Virus record (IMG/VR): IMGVR_UViG_3300011116_000280
Location: 1 to 36,230 of that record
From: a virus
Length of the DNA stretch: 36,230 nucleotides
Direction: 5' to 3' (one strand)
Shown here: positions 1 through 6,230 of the stretch, piece after piece
Position numbering within the stretch: the stretch's first letter is position 1
Layout: every line of letters begins with the position of its first letter
Notes under the pieces: model-generated
Database searches by the model: none
What the model was told of the DNA's origin: nothing
The model's input: the letters and a program-made list of their open reading frames with translations, nothing else
Made by a program: the position numbers and the translations under genes

Positions 1-184
1 CTTCCAAGTAAAGGGGTGCAAGGACTTCGGTTACATTATCGATGCGTTCCACCTTTTGAAAAAGCCGGGGAAGCCGCGATGGGTGAAAGCCCTCGACGTA
101 GTTCTCGCCTCTCTGGTCTTCTTCGGGTGGTACGGTGCTCTGGGTTACTTGTTCGTGAAATTCATTCTCTGGTGTCATGGCTAA
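1..184 (+). CDS. Small single-span membrane protein (5'-truncated by the window edge)
   Basis: Partial copy of the 62-residue gene that is complete at 27982-28170; the ATG and part of the second codon lie outside the window. The frame runs from base 2 and stops at TAA 182-184. It differs from the complete copy by four bases, all synonymous, which indicates purifying selection on a real gene. The C-terminal half is strongly hydrophobic and ends in a Trp/Cys/His/Gly tail. Its stop overlaps the start of the tape-measure gene. No family is recognised; it may be a small tail-associated or membrane protein. Confidence 0.7.
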   Translation, partial: FQVKGCKDFGYIIDAFHLLKKPGKPRWVKALDVVLASLVFFGWYGALGYLFVKFILWCHG

Positions 185-1730
185 AAAGAAAGGTGAGGAC
201 GAGGTAGTCGTAAAGATTAAGGCTGACACAACAGCCCTTGACGATGCTTTCGAGGCCGCGGAAAAAGCCGTAGACAACCTAGGCAAAACCGGACAAGAAG
301 CAGTAGGAGCTCTTGACCGAGTGACGGGAGGGTTCGCCTCAAGTTTGGTAAAATCCGTAGCTGGAGCTAGAACCCTTGTTCAGTCAATGGGGCTTCTGAA
401 GGTAGCTCTGATTTCGACCGGTTTAGGAGCTATTGTAGTGGCTGTGGGTTCTTTGGCGGCTTACTTCATGCGTACGGCGGAAGGTGCCGATATGCTAGAG
501 AAAGCGATGAACGGACTTAAAGCCGTTTTCAACGTTGTTCTAGATAGGCTGGCGCAACTGGGAGGAGCGGTAGTTAAGTTCTTCCAAGGAGACTGGGCAG
601 CAGCTGCGGAGCAAGCTTCAGCGGCTATGAAGGGAATCGGCGATGAAATCGAAAGAGAGGTAGCTGTAATAGACAAGCTCACGGAGGCTACTCAAAGACT
701 CGGAGCGGCTCAGCGTTCGATTATCGTGGAGACGGCTAAGCAGCGTGCGGAGATTGAACGGCTGAAGATGGCTTCGGAAGACGTTACGCTGAGCATTGAC
801 GCGAGGATTAAAGCGGCCAAACAAGCGGCGGCGCTAGAGTCCGGATTACTTCGGGAGCGTACTAGGATAGCTCAAGAAGAGTTCAGGATCCGGAAGGAAC
901 AGCTTTCTACGACACACGCGACAAATGAGGAGCTCATGGAGCTTGCTCAGCTTGAGGCAGAGGTGTACAATCTCCGGCAAGAATCTACTTCAGTTCAAAC
1001 GAACCTCCAGAACAAGATTAACGCGCTGCAAGCCGAGCAAGCGGCGGCCGCTCTCGCGGCTCAAATGGCTATACACGACGCGGCACTTGCACAGGCTAAG
1101 ATTCTAAACGAAACGAACGATGCCCTACAAAAGGGATTGAAAGGGGTTGAGCAAATCTCAAACGACACAACCCGGACTATTATTAATAACAGCCAAAGGA
1201 TAAACGATAACGAAAACAACCTATACGCGGACTACACCCAAATTCAGCTCAAGAAACTCCAAGCCGTCGTGAACTTCGCAGAGGCTGGCATTAACCTCGT
1301 GGCAGCTCTCCAAGACGGGCAGGACAAAGACAACGAGAAGCGCGCAAAAAGGAACTTCAAGCTCTCGAAAAGTATCGCGATTGCGAACGCGATTATCAAT
1401 ACCGCAGAAGGCATCACCACGGCCCTCACGGACAAGACCACACCTTCCACTATCATGCGGATCATTCAGACCGCTACGGTAGCTGCGACGGGTGCAGCTC
1501 AAATCGCAACTATCGCCAAGTCTCAATTCGAGAGCCCGGGCCCTCCTCCTCCAGCTCCCGGACAAGGTGGCGGCGGTGGTGGTTCAACCGCGGGCCCTCC
1601 TCAACTCGACCTATCGTTCATGCAAGGTTCTCAAACGTCCGGCTTCCGTTCGTACGTCCTTGCTTCTGACGTGAATAATTCAATGCAGGCAAACCAAAAA
1701 CTCCGGGATCAGGCATCCCTCGTAGGCTAA
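177..1730 (+). CDS. Tape-measure-like tail protein, allele A (517 aa)
   Basis: Likely tail tape measure or tail-length protein. After a charged N-terminus there is a hydrophobic segment at about residues 73-97 (starting LLKVALISTG and ending LAAYF), which in this family follows an LKVAL..TGIGA pattern. It is followed by long Ala/Glu/Gln/Lys-rich helical or coiled-coil stretches (about 150-420). Near residue 460 comes a Pro-run/Gly-run hinge, then a C-terminal tail. At 517 residues it would specify a short tail. The start ATG overlaps the stop of the small membrane gene and the stop touches the protease start (TAATG). The copy at 28163-29704 is a diverged allele, yet the last 20-odd codons are identical. 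Family assignment is from sequence character and context; a minor tail protein is the main alternative. Confidence 0.72.
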   Translation: MAKKKGEDEVVVKIKADTTALDDAFEAAEKAVDNLGKTGQEAVGALDRVTGGFASSLVKSVAGARTLVQSMGLLKVALISTGLGAIVVAVGSLAAYFMRTAEGADMLEKAMNGLKAVFNVVLDRLAQLGGAVVKFFQGDWAAAAEQASAAMKGIGDEIEREVAVIDKLTEATQRLGAAQRSIIVETAKQRAEIERLKMASEDVTLSIDARIKAAKQAAALESGLLRERTRIAQEEFRIRKEQLSTTHATNEELMELAQLEAEVYNLRQESTSVQTNLQNKINALQAEQAAAALAAQMAIHDAALAQAKILNETNDALQKGLKGVEQISNDTTRTIINNSQRINDNENNLYADYTQIQLKKLQAVVNFAEAGINLVAALQDGQDKDNEKRAKRNFKLSKSIAIANAIINTAEGITTALTDKTTPSTIMRIIQTATVAATGAAQIATIAKSQFESPGPPPPAPGQGGGGGGSTAGPPQLDLSFMQGSQTSGFRSYVLASDVNNSMQANQKLRDQASLVG

Positions 1731-2335
1731 TGGAAATCTTTGAACTTGTAATCGACGAGGAAGCCGACACCTACGGCATCCAAGCTATCTCGCTGGTAGA
1801 AGAGCCCGCGATTGAGACGGACTGGGTAGCTCTTTCGGCTCAGTACAACTTCCAGACGGTAGACGCAGACCGCCGCATCCTCCTCGGTCCGGCCCTCATC
1901 CCGGATAAACCTATCTACCGTAAAAGGGGAGACGAGGAGTTCCACATCTTCTTCTCGAAAGAGACGGTAAGGAAAGCGATGGAGCTCTACTTCAAGGCAG
2001 GCAACCAGACACGCGCGACCCTCGAGCACGAAGTCCCTGTAAACGGAACTACGGTAATTGAGTCGTGGATAGTGGAAGGGGAGCAGGACAAGTCGCGTAT
2101 GTATTCCTTGAACGTCCCGGTAGGTACGTGGATGGTCTCGATGAAGGTGGACTCGGAAGCTATCTGGAACGAGTGGGTTAAAGAAGGGAAGGTGAAGGGC
2201 TTCAGTATCGAAGGATTCTTCACCCGGAAGGTGGACCTCTCGGCTATCCCCGAGCTTTCTGCGGAGACCTTCGTAGACGAGCTGGAGGCGATTATTTCGG
2301 AAGCTGTGTCAAAAATCAAAACGCTAAAAGGTTAA
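1730..2335 (+). CDS. Prohead maturation protease, XkdF-like
   Basis: Putative serine protease that processes the prohead, of the family related to PBSX XkdF. Visible signatures are the N-terminal SLVEEPAI motif (residues 21-28), GPALIPDKPIYR (53-64), a segment starting FFSKETV (about 74), ATLEH with His100, and ESWIV with Ser112, followed by GFSIEGFF (157-164). His100 and Ser112 are the candidate catalytic pair by analogy with phage prohead proteases. The 201-residue length suits the family. Its place directly before a scaffold-like gene and the capsid gene supports the role. The start overlaps the stop of the tape-measure gene. An identical copy lies at 29704-30309. Confidence 0.82.
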   Translation: MEIFELVIDEEADTYGIQAISLVEEPAIETDWVALSAQYNFQTVDADRRILLGPALIPDKPIYRKRGDEEFHIFFSKETVRKAMELYFKAGNQTRATLEHEVPVNGTTVIESWIVEGEQDKSRMYSLNVPVGTWMVSMKVDSEAIWNEWVKEGKVKGFSIEGFFTRKVDLSAIPELSAETFVDELEAIISEAVSKIKTLKG

Positions 2336-2353
2336 ACGTAAAACCCCATACTC

Positions 2354-2917
2354 ATGAATATTCAAGAACGAGTGGCGGCCCTGTTTAACAAGTACTCCGC
2401 GATGCTGGCGGAAGAGACTCCGGTCTCTTTGGCTACGGCGGTACTTCAGGGTGGCCAAGAAATCCAGACAGCCGCTGAAGAGTGGGCTATCGGTGTAGAT
2501 GTTTTCGTCGTCAATGACGAAGGCGAGCAAATCCCTCTTCCCGACGGCGAGTACACGCTCGAGGACGGAATCGAGTTTACCGTGGTAGACGGAAAGGTGA
2601 ACACGTGGGAGATGCCGGAAGCTCCGGTCGAAGAAGAAGCCAAGAAGGACGAGGAGAAGATGAGCGAAGATGTTCTGACCCGCGAGGAAGTGGCGCAAAT
2701 GATTCAGGACGCTGTAGAGGCTGCATCTACGACCCTCTCGAAGCAGTTCAAGAGCGAACTCGGAAAGAAAGACGCAGAAATCCAGAAGCTCGCGAAAGCT
2801 GCTACCCCGTCCCTCCCGAAGGCTCCGGCCCGCCGCGAACGTCAAGCCTTGAACCTCACGAACCTCTCCACGGACCAGCGCGTCGCCGCTATCCAGTCAC
2901 ACTTTATGAATCTCTAA
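2354..2917 (+). CDS. Probable capsid scaffolding protein
   Basis: This 187-residue protein sits between the protease and the major capsid gene, the classical place for a scaffold. It is acidic and low in aromatic residues, with a Glu/Lys-rich middle (about 95-115), a predicted amphipathic coiled coil (about 115-160, with heptad-like spacing around VAQMIQDAVEAAS and LGKKDAEIQKL) and a basic C-terminal tail rich in Arg and Asn. Such basic tails often contact the capsid shell. The sequence itself does not name a family, so the call is mainly by position and composition. The start ATG follows an 18-bp gap after the protease stop. An identical copy lies at 30328-30891. Confidence 0.6.
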   Translation: MNIQERVAALFNKYSAMLAEETPVSLATAVLQGGQEIQTAAEEWAIGVDVFVVNDEGEQIPLPDGEYTLEDGIEFTVVDGKVNTWEMPEAPVEEEAKKDEEKMSEDVLTREEVAQMIQDAVEAASTTLSKQFKSELGKKDAEIQKLAKAATPSLPKAPARRERQALNLTNLSTDQRVAAIQSHFMNL

Positions 2918-2927
2918 TTTCTCTGAA

Positions 2928-3872
2928 ATGTCTCAATTCATCAAACTCGCGGACGCTACGATCACGAGCAACTACGTAGGGAAACAAGCCCTGCCGTACG
3001 TCGCGCCCGCTATCCTCGCAGCCGACACGATTGCGAACAACTACGTAACGGTCCTGAACAACGTCCGGGGCCGCGCACAGCTGCGGAAGTTCTCTGGTTC
3101 GGCAATCGCTGCGGCTAGTTGCACCTTCACGACGGGAACGGCTCTGGCTTTGACGGATGTGGCCCTCTCTTTGACGGACCTCCAAATCAACGACCAAATC
3201 TGCAACAAAGACCTGCACATGGCGTGGGAGTCGGAGCAGATGATCGGTGCTGCGGCTACCGCCCCTGCGGATATGAAGGCTGCGGCTGGTCAATACGTCG
3301 CAAAGCGTGCGGCTGAATCTATCGAGTTCAACTTGTGGCAGGGTAACTACAACATCGACGCAGGTGTGGCTACGAGTGCTACTCACACGCTGTTCAACGG
3401 TCTGCTCCGCCAGATGGTTTTAGCTTCTCCGACCTACGAAGCGAACTTGACGGGTGCTCTGACTGCTGCCACCATCCTCAGCAAGCTGGAGGCATTGACT
3501 TCTACGCAGTGCCCGCCCGCAATTAAGGGAGACCCCGAGACGGTCATCTACATGAGCCGCTCCTCTCGCGCTCTGTACTTCTCTGCTCTCGCTGGTACAT
3601 ACAACATCCCTTACCTCGCAGAAGGAACGGCCAGCCAGTACGGAGGATACAAAGTCGTAGCTCCGGCCGGTTTCCCGAATGATACGCTTCTCATCTCGCG
3701 TCCGGATAACTTGTACGTAGGTACGAACCTCCTGACCGACTTGACGGAAGCCCGTGTACTCGACCTCATCGACGTAACCGGTGACGATGTTACCCGCGTT
3801 ATCATGAAGTTCGCGTTCGGTACGCAGGTTGTGGATCACGATTCTTACGGCTTGCTCCGCCGGACCACGTAA
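2928..3872 (+). CDS. Major capsid protein (probable)
   Basis: At 314 residues, and directly after protease and scaffold, this is the best major-capsid candidate. The N-terminus resembles HK97-fold capsid proteins of Bacteroidota phages, which typically start with a short helix and a series of Thr/Ala/Asn-rich segments. Further features are a central E-loop-like region around the LQINDQICNKDLHMAWESEQ stretch and a C-terminal TQVVDHDSYGLLRR end. I do not see a decisive motif. A stable hairpin follows the stop, as expected for a highly expressed gene with its own transcript end. The next gene starts 61 bp downstream. An identical copy lies at 30902-31846. Confidence 0.7.
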   Translation: MSQFIKLADATITSNYVGKQALPYVAPAILAADTIANNYVTVLNNVRGRAQLRKFSGSAIAAASCTFTTGTALALTDVALSLTDLQINDQICNKDLHMAWESEQMIGAAATAPADMKAAAGQYVAKRAAESIEFNLWQGNYNIDAGVATSATHTLFNGLLRQMVLASPTYEANLTGALTAATILSKLEALTSTQCPPAIKGDPETVIYMSRSSRALYFSALAGTYNIPYLAEGTASQYGGYKVVAPAGFPNDTLLISRPDNLYVGTNLLTDLTEARVLDLIDVTGDDVTRVIMKFAFGTQVVDHDSYGLLRRTT

Positions 3873-3886
3873 TAGAAACCCGGATT

Positions 3887-3914
3887 AAGGGGAGGGGCTT
3901 CGGCCCCTTCCTTT
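3887..3914 (+). terminator. Hairpin with UUCG loop after the capsid gene
   Basis: A stem of up to 12 pairs (core AGGGGC/GCCCCT, extended by G-U and A-U pairs) closes a TTCG tetraloop. It lies 15 bp after the capsid stop. The T-tract is short, so it may act as a partial terminator or as an RNA-stabilising 3' end that sets a high capsid-to-tail-tube ratio. Duplicated at 31861-31888. Confidence 0.65.
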
Positions 3915-3933
3915 CGTCCTTAAATTGAAACTC

Positions 3934-4458
3934 ATGGCTTGTTCTATCACAATTTCGGGACGGGGTTTCCCCTGTAAGGACGCTATCGGCGGCGTTCGCA
4001 AATTCTGGACTGCTCCGTTCGACGAGGACGGAAGCAAGTGGGCCGCATCTCCTACCGCTGGTGCTTTGTCGGGGGCTGCGGAAGCAATTACTTTCTACGG
4101 TTTCGAGCTTTCACGCGGGAACGCTTCGTTTACTCAAACTATCAACGCCTCGATGGAGAACGGCTCCGTCTTTTACGAGCAGGTTCTCGAGGTGACTATC
4201 CCGAAGATGGAAGCGGGAGTGAACGCTGAGCTTGCGGACCTCATGAAGCTGCGTCTCTTTATCATCGTGGAAACGATGAACGGAGAGAAGCTCCTGATGG
4301 GTTACAAGAACGGCGCGGAAGGAACCGGCGGAACGATTGTTACCGGTGCTGCTATGGGAGACCTCCACGGCTACACACTTACTTTCACCGCACGCGAGAA
4401 GGTTCCTTCGCCGGTTATTACGGCTACCACGAACCTCACGTACACGCAGGAGACTTAA
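3934..4458 (+). CDS. Tail-tube-like structural protein
   Basis: A 174-residue beta-rich protein beginning MACSITISGRGFPCKDAIGG. This resembles a family of Bacteroidota phage tail proteins with an N-terminal 'C.I...G...C.D..GG' pattern, a central 'QTI..S..NGSVFYEQ.L' strand pair and a C-terminal 'GG.IVTG.A.GDL.GYTLTF.A.E' segment. These features suit a tail tube or major tail protein. I chose ATG 3934 over the in-frame TTG at 3925 because the family-like sequence begins there. It is flanked on both sides by hairpins, consistent with separate control of an abundant virion protein. An identical copy lies at 31908-32432. Confidence 0.5.
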   Translation: MACSITISGRGFPCKDAIGGVRKFWTAPFDEDGSKWAASPTAGALSGAAEAITFYGFELSRGNASFTQTINASMENGSVFYEQVLEVTIPKMEAGVNAELADLMKLRLFIIVETMNGEKLLMGYKNGAEGTGGTIVTGAAMGDLHGYTLTFTAREKVPSPVITATTNLTYTQET

Positions 4459-4483
4459 GGGTTGGTTATCTTGGTTAGGAACG

Positions 4484-4512
4484 GGCCTCGCGTACTGCGG
4501 GGCCTTTTCTTT
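4484..4512 (+). terminator. Rho-independent terminator
   Basis: An 8-bp stem (GGCCTCGC with GCGGGGCC, one U-G pair), a 5-nt loop and a T-rich tail (TTTTCTTT) lie between the tail-tube-like gene and the first glycosyltransferase. This is the best-formed terminator in the structural region. It would reduce read-through into the glycosyltransferases. Duplicated at 32458-32486. Confidence 0.75.
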
Positions 4513-4517
4513 GCAGT

Positions 4518-5171
4518 ATGATTTACGCAGGTATGGCGATGCTCCCGGATAGGTTCCCGGGCTCGCTCCTTTCGGTCCAGAGCATCCTCCCGCAGGTGGA
4601 TCGTCTATTCCTTTGTTTGAACGGCTTCGACTCTATTCCCGAAGAGCTGGTACACGAGAAGATTGAGGTATGGCACTACGGGAAGAACCTCGGAGATCGG
4701 GGCAAGTTCTTCTGGCCCTTCGGAAACTACCGGGCTTTCCTCACGCTGGATGACGACCTCATCTACCCGCCTACCTACGTCGCAGATTTCGTGGCTACAT
4801 CCGAGCTATTTCGAGACGTGATTCTCACCCACCACGGGAAGATTGTTCCCGACCGGGTACGCGATTACTGGACCGACTGCAAGAACGTGGTTCACTGCCT
4901 ACGCAGGAACGAGGAAAACGTACGGGTAGATATCCCGGGCACAGGAGTAGCTTACTACCCCGAGGGGATATACAAGCAATTCGGAAAGAATAACGACTGG
5001 AACCGCGCCGACTTGTACGTTTACGGGCAGATGAAACGCCTCGACGTACGCGCCTACGCACTCCGGCATCCCGCGGACTACTTCGGGTATATCGCTCCTC
5101 CGCAGGGAACGACGATTTGGGAGCAGACACAGAGTGCAGATATGACCGCTATATTCCACTCCTACGCATGA
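4518..5171 (+). CDS. Glycosyltransferase, GT-A fold (family 2-like)
   Basis: A 217-residue protein with GT-A traits: an N-terminal beta-strand/helix start (MIYAGMAMLPDR, then SLLSVQSILPQVDRLFLCLN), a nucleotide-binding region with NLGDRGKF near residue 60, and the metal-binding acidic motif TLDDDLIYPP (about 75-85), the DxD equivalent. The sugar donor and acceptor cannot be read from the sequence. It overlaps the next glycosyltransferase by 4 bp (ATGA), so the two are translationally coupled. Their place between virion genes suggests modification of capsid or tail proteins, although modification of host surface or DNA is possible. An identical copy lies at 32492-33145. Confidence 0.72.
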   Translation: MIYAGMAMLPDRFPGSLLSVQSILPQVDRLFLCLNGFDSIPEELVHEKIEVWHYGKNLGDRGKFFWPFGNYRAFLTLDDDLIYPPTYVADFVATSELFRDVILTHHGKIVPDRVRDYWTDCKNVVHCLRRNEENVRVDIPGTGVAYYPEGIYKQFGKNNDWNRADLYVYGQMKRLDVRAYALRHPADYFGYIAPPQGTTIWEQTQSADMTAIFHSYA

Positions 5172-5854
5172 AGATAGCTCTACACATCCCGGTATGGCAG
5201 CGGCTCGAGCTCACGCGAGCCTGCTACGAAGGTCTCCGACGCATCCAGAAAGAATTCGCCGAAGGTGGCGCGGAGCTCATTCCCTATATCGCGGTTTCTG
5301 AGGACGAACACGAAGGACTCGCGCAAGAATACGGGTGGAATTACAAGTGGTTCGCGAACGAGCGTCTGGGGACGAAGAATAACGAGCTTCTGGACTGGAT
5401 GCGGGGGGCGGACTGGGACTTCATGCTTCAACTCGGTTCCGACGACTTTATTCTCCCGGGAGGTGGGACGCATATCCTCGAGCTCATGGCAGAACACGAG
5501 TTCGCAGGATCCAGAAACATCTATATGTTCCGCGCGGACACGCGAGAAGGAACCCTGTTTCGGGGTTACGCTTCGGGGGCCGGCCGCTTTATGAGCCGGA
5601 GGATAGTGGACAAGGTGCCTGTGATGTGGACGGACCGGCACGTAGGGCTAGACGGGTGTTCTCGGATGCACGTATGGGAGAAGACGAAGGTGGAACCTTT
5701 CTGGAGCCAGACCCCAACCGTCGCAGATGTAAAGAGTTCGGTCAATGTTAGCGCGTTTGCGCGTTATAAGTACAGCCCGGAGAACTACGACCTCGACGAG
5801 ATAGTTCCCGAAGCACACCTAATTCCTCGAGATGCTGTACTTAAACTCGAATAG
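5168..5854 (+). CDS. Second glycosyltransferase-like protein (GT-A/GT2-like)
   Basis: A 228-residue protein whose N-terminus (MKIALHIPVWQRLELTRACY) resembles family-2 glycosyltransferases that begin with a beta-strand and a PV.NR-type loop. A strand plus acidic motif (MLQLGSDDFILPGG, near residue 88) is the likely metal/nucleotide-sugar site. The C-terminal half contains a VDKVPVMW segment and an Asp/Cys-containing DGCSRMHVWEK acceptor-side stretch. I chose ATG 5168, which overlaps the upstream stop (ATGA), over more upstream in-frame starts. It probably works with the upstream transferase on a shared target. An identical copy lies at 33142-33828. Confidence 0.62.
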   Translation: MKIALHIPVWQRLELTRACYEGLRRIQKEFAEGGAELIPYIAVSEDEHEGLAQEYGWNYKWFANERLGTKNNELLDWMRGADWDFMLQLGSDDFILPGGGTHILELMAEHEFAGSRNIYMFRADTREGTLFRGYASGAGRFMSRRIVDKVPVMWTDRHVGLDGCSRMHVWEKTKVEPFWSQTPTVADVKSSVNVSAFARYKYSPENYDLDEIVPEAHLIPRDAVLKLE

Positions 5855-6230
5855 CGGTACCCAAAGTATCTACTTGACGCTTCAGGACGCGGCGAGGGAT
5901 TACACGTACACGCATTACCTGTTTAAGCTCGTCCACAGGATGAGCCAAGAGGACTTCTATTTCGTGGGGTACGTGATGAGCGACAACCCGCGGTACACCA
6001 AAATCGACGTAGCTACGAACGCCACCACGACGAACAACGTCCTCCTGACTGAATCGGGGGATTATGACTACTTCGTCTACGTCCAGAACTCCAGCACGAA
6101 CAAAGACCCTCTAAACGCTGCGGTGGTAGCTATGGTAGAACAGGGTACTTTGCGGGTTCCCGGCGCGGGAATTGTTTCCCTGCCTACTATCTCCCTTGAC
6201 GATAACGTGATTTTCTATGGCAACGAGTAA
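5832..6230 (+). CDS. Small beta-rich structural protein (unknown role)
   Basis: A 132-residue protein with alternating hydrophobic strands, no membrane span and a Thr/Asn/Ser-rich composition. It opens with MLYLNSNSGTQSIYLTL. Similar small proteins with an N-terminal 'L.LN.G..N.IY.T' pattern are encoded beside structural genes in Bacteroidota phages, where the function is undefined. It overlaps the upstream glycosyltransferase by 23 bp and the portal gene by 14 bp, so it belongs to the same transcript. A neck, head-decoration or tail protein is plausible, and it could be the protein modified by the neighbouring transferases. An identical copy lies at 33806-34204. Confidence 0.55.
   Translation: MLYLNSNSGTQSIYLTLQDAARDYTYTHYLFKLVHRMSQEDFYFVGYVMSDNPRYTKIDVATNATTTNNVLLTESGDYDYFVYVQNSSTNKDPLNAAVVAMVEQGTLRVPGAGIVSLPTISLDDNVIFYGNE

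Noticed and set aside
4460-4517. Promoter with TATCTTGG (4467) or TTTTCTTTG (4506) before the glycosyltransferases
   Set aside because: Each differs from TAnnTTTG and lacks an upstream TTTG at 19-21 nt; the second is the terminator T-tract.
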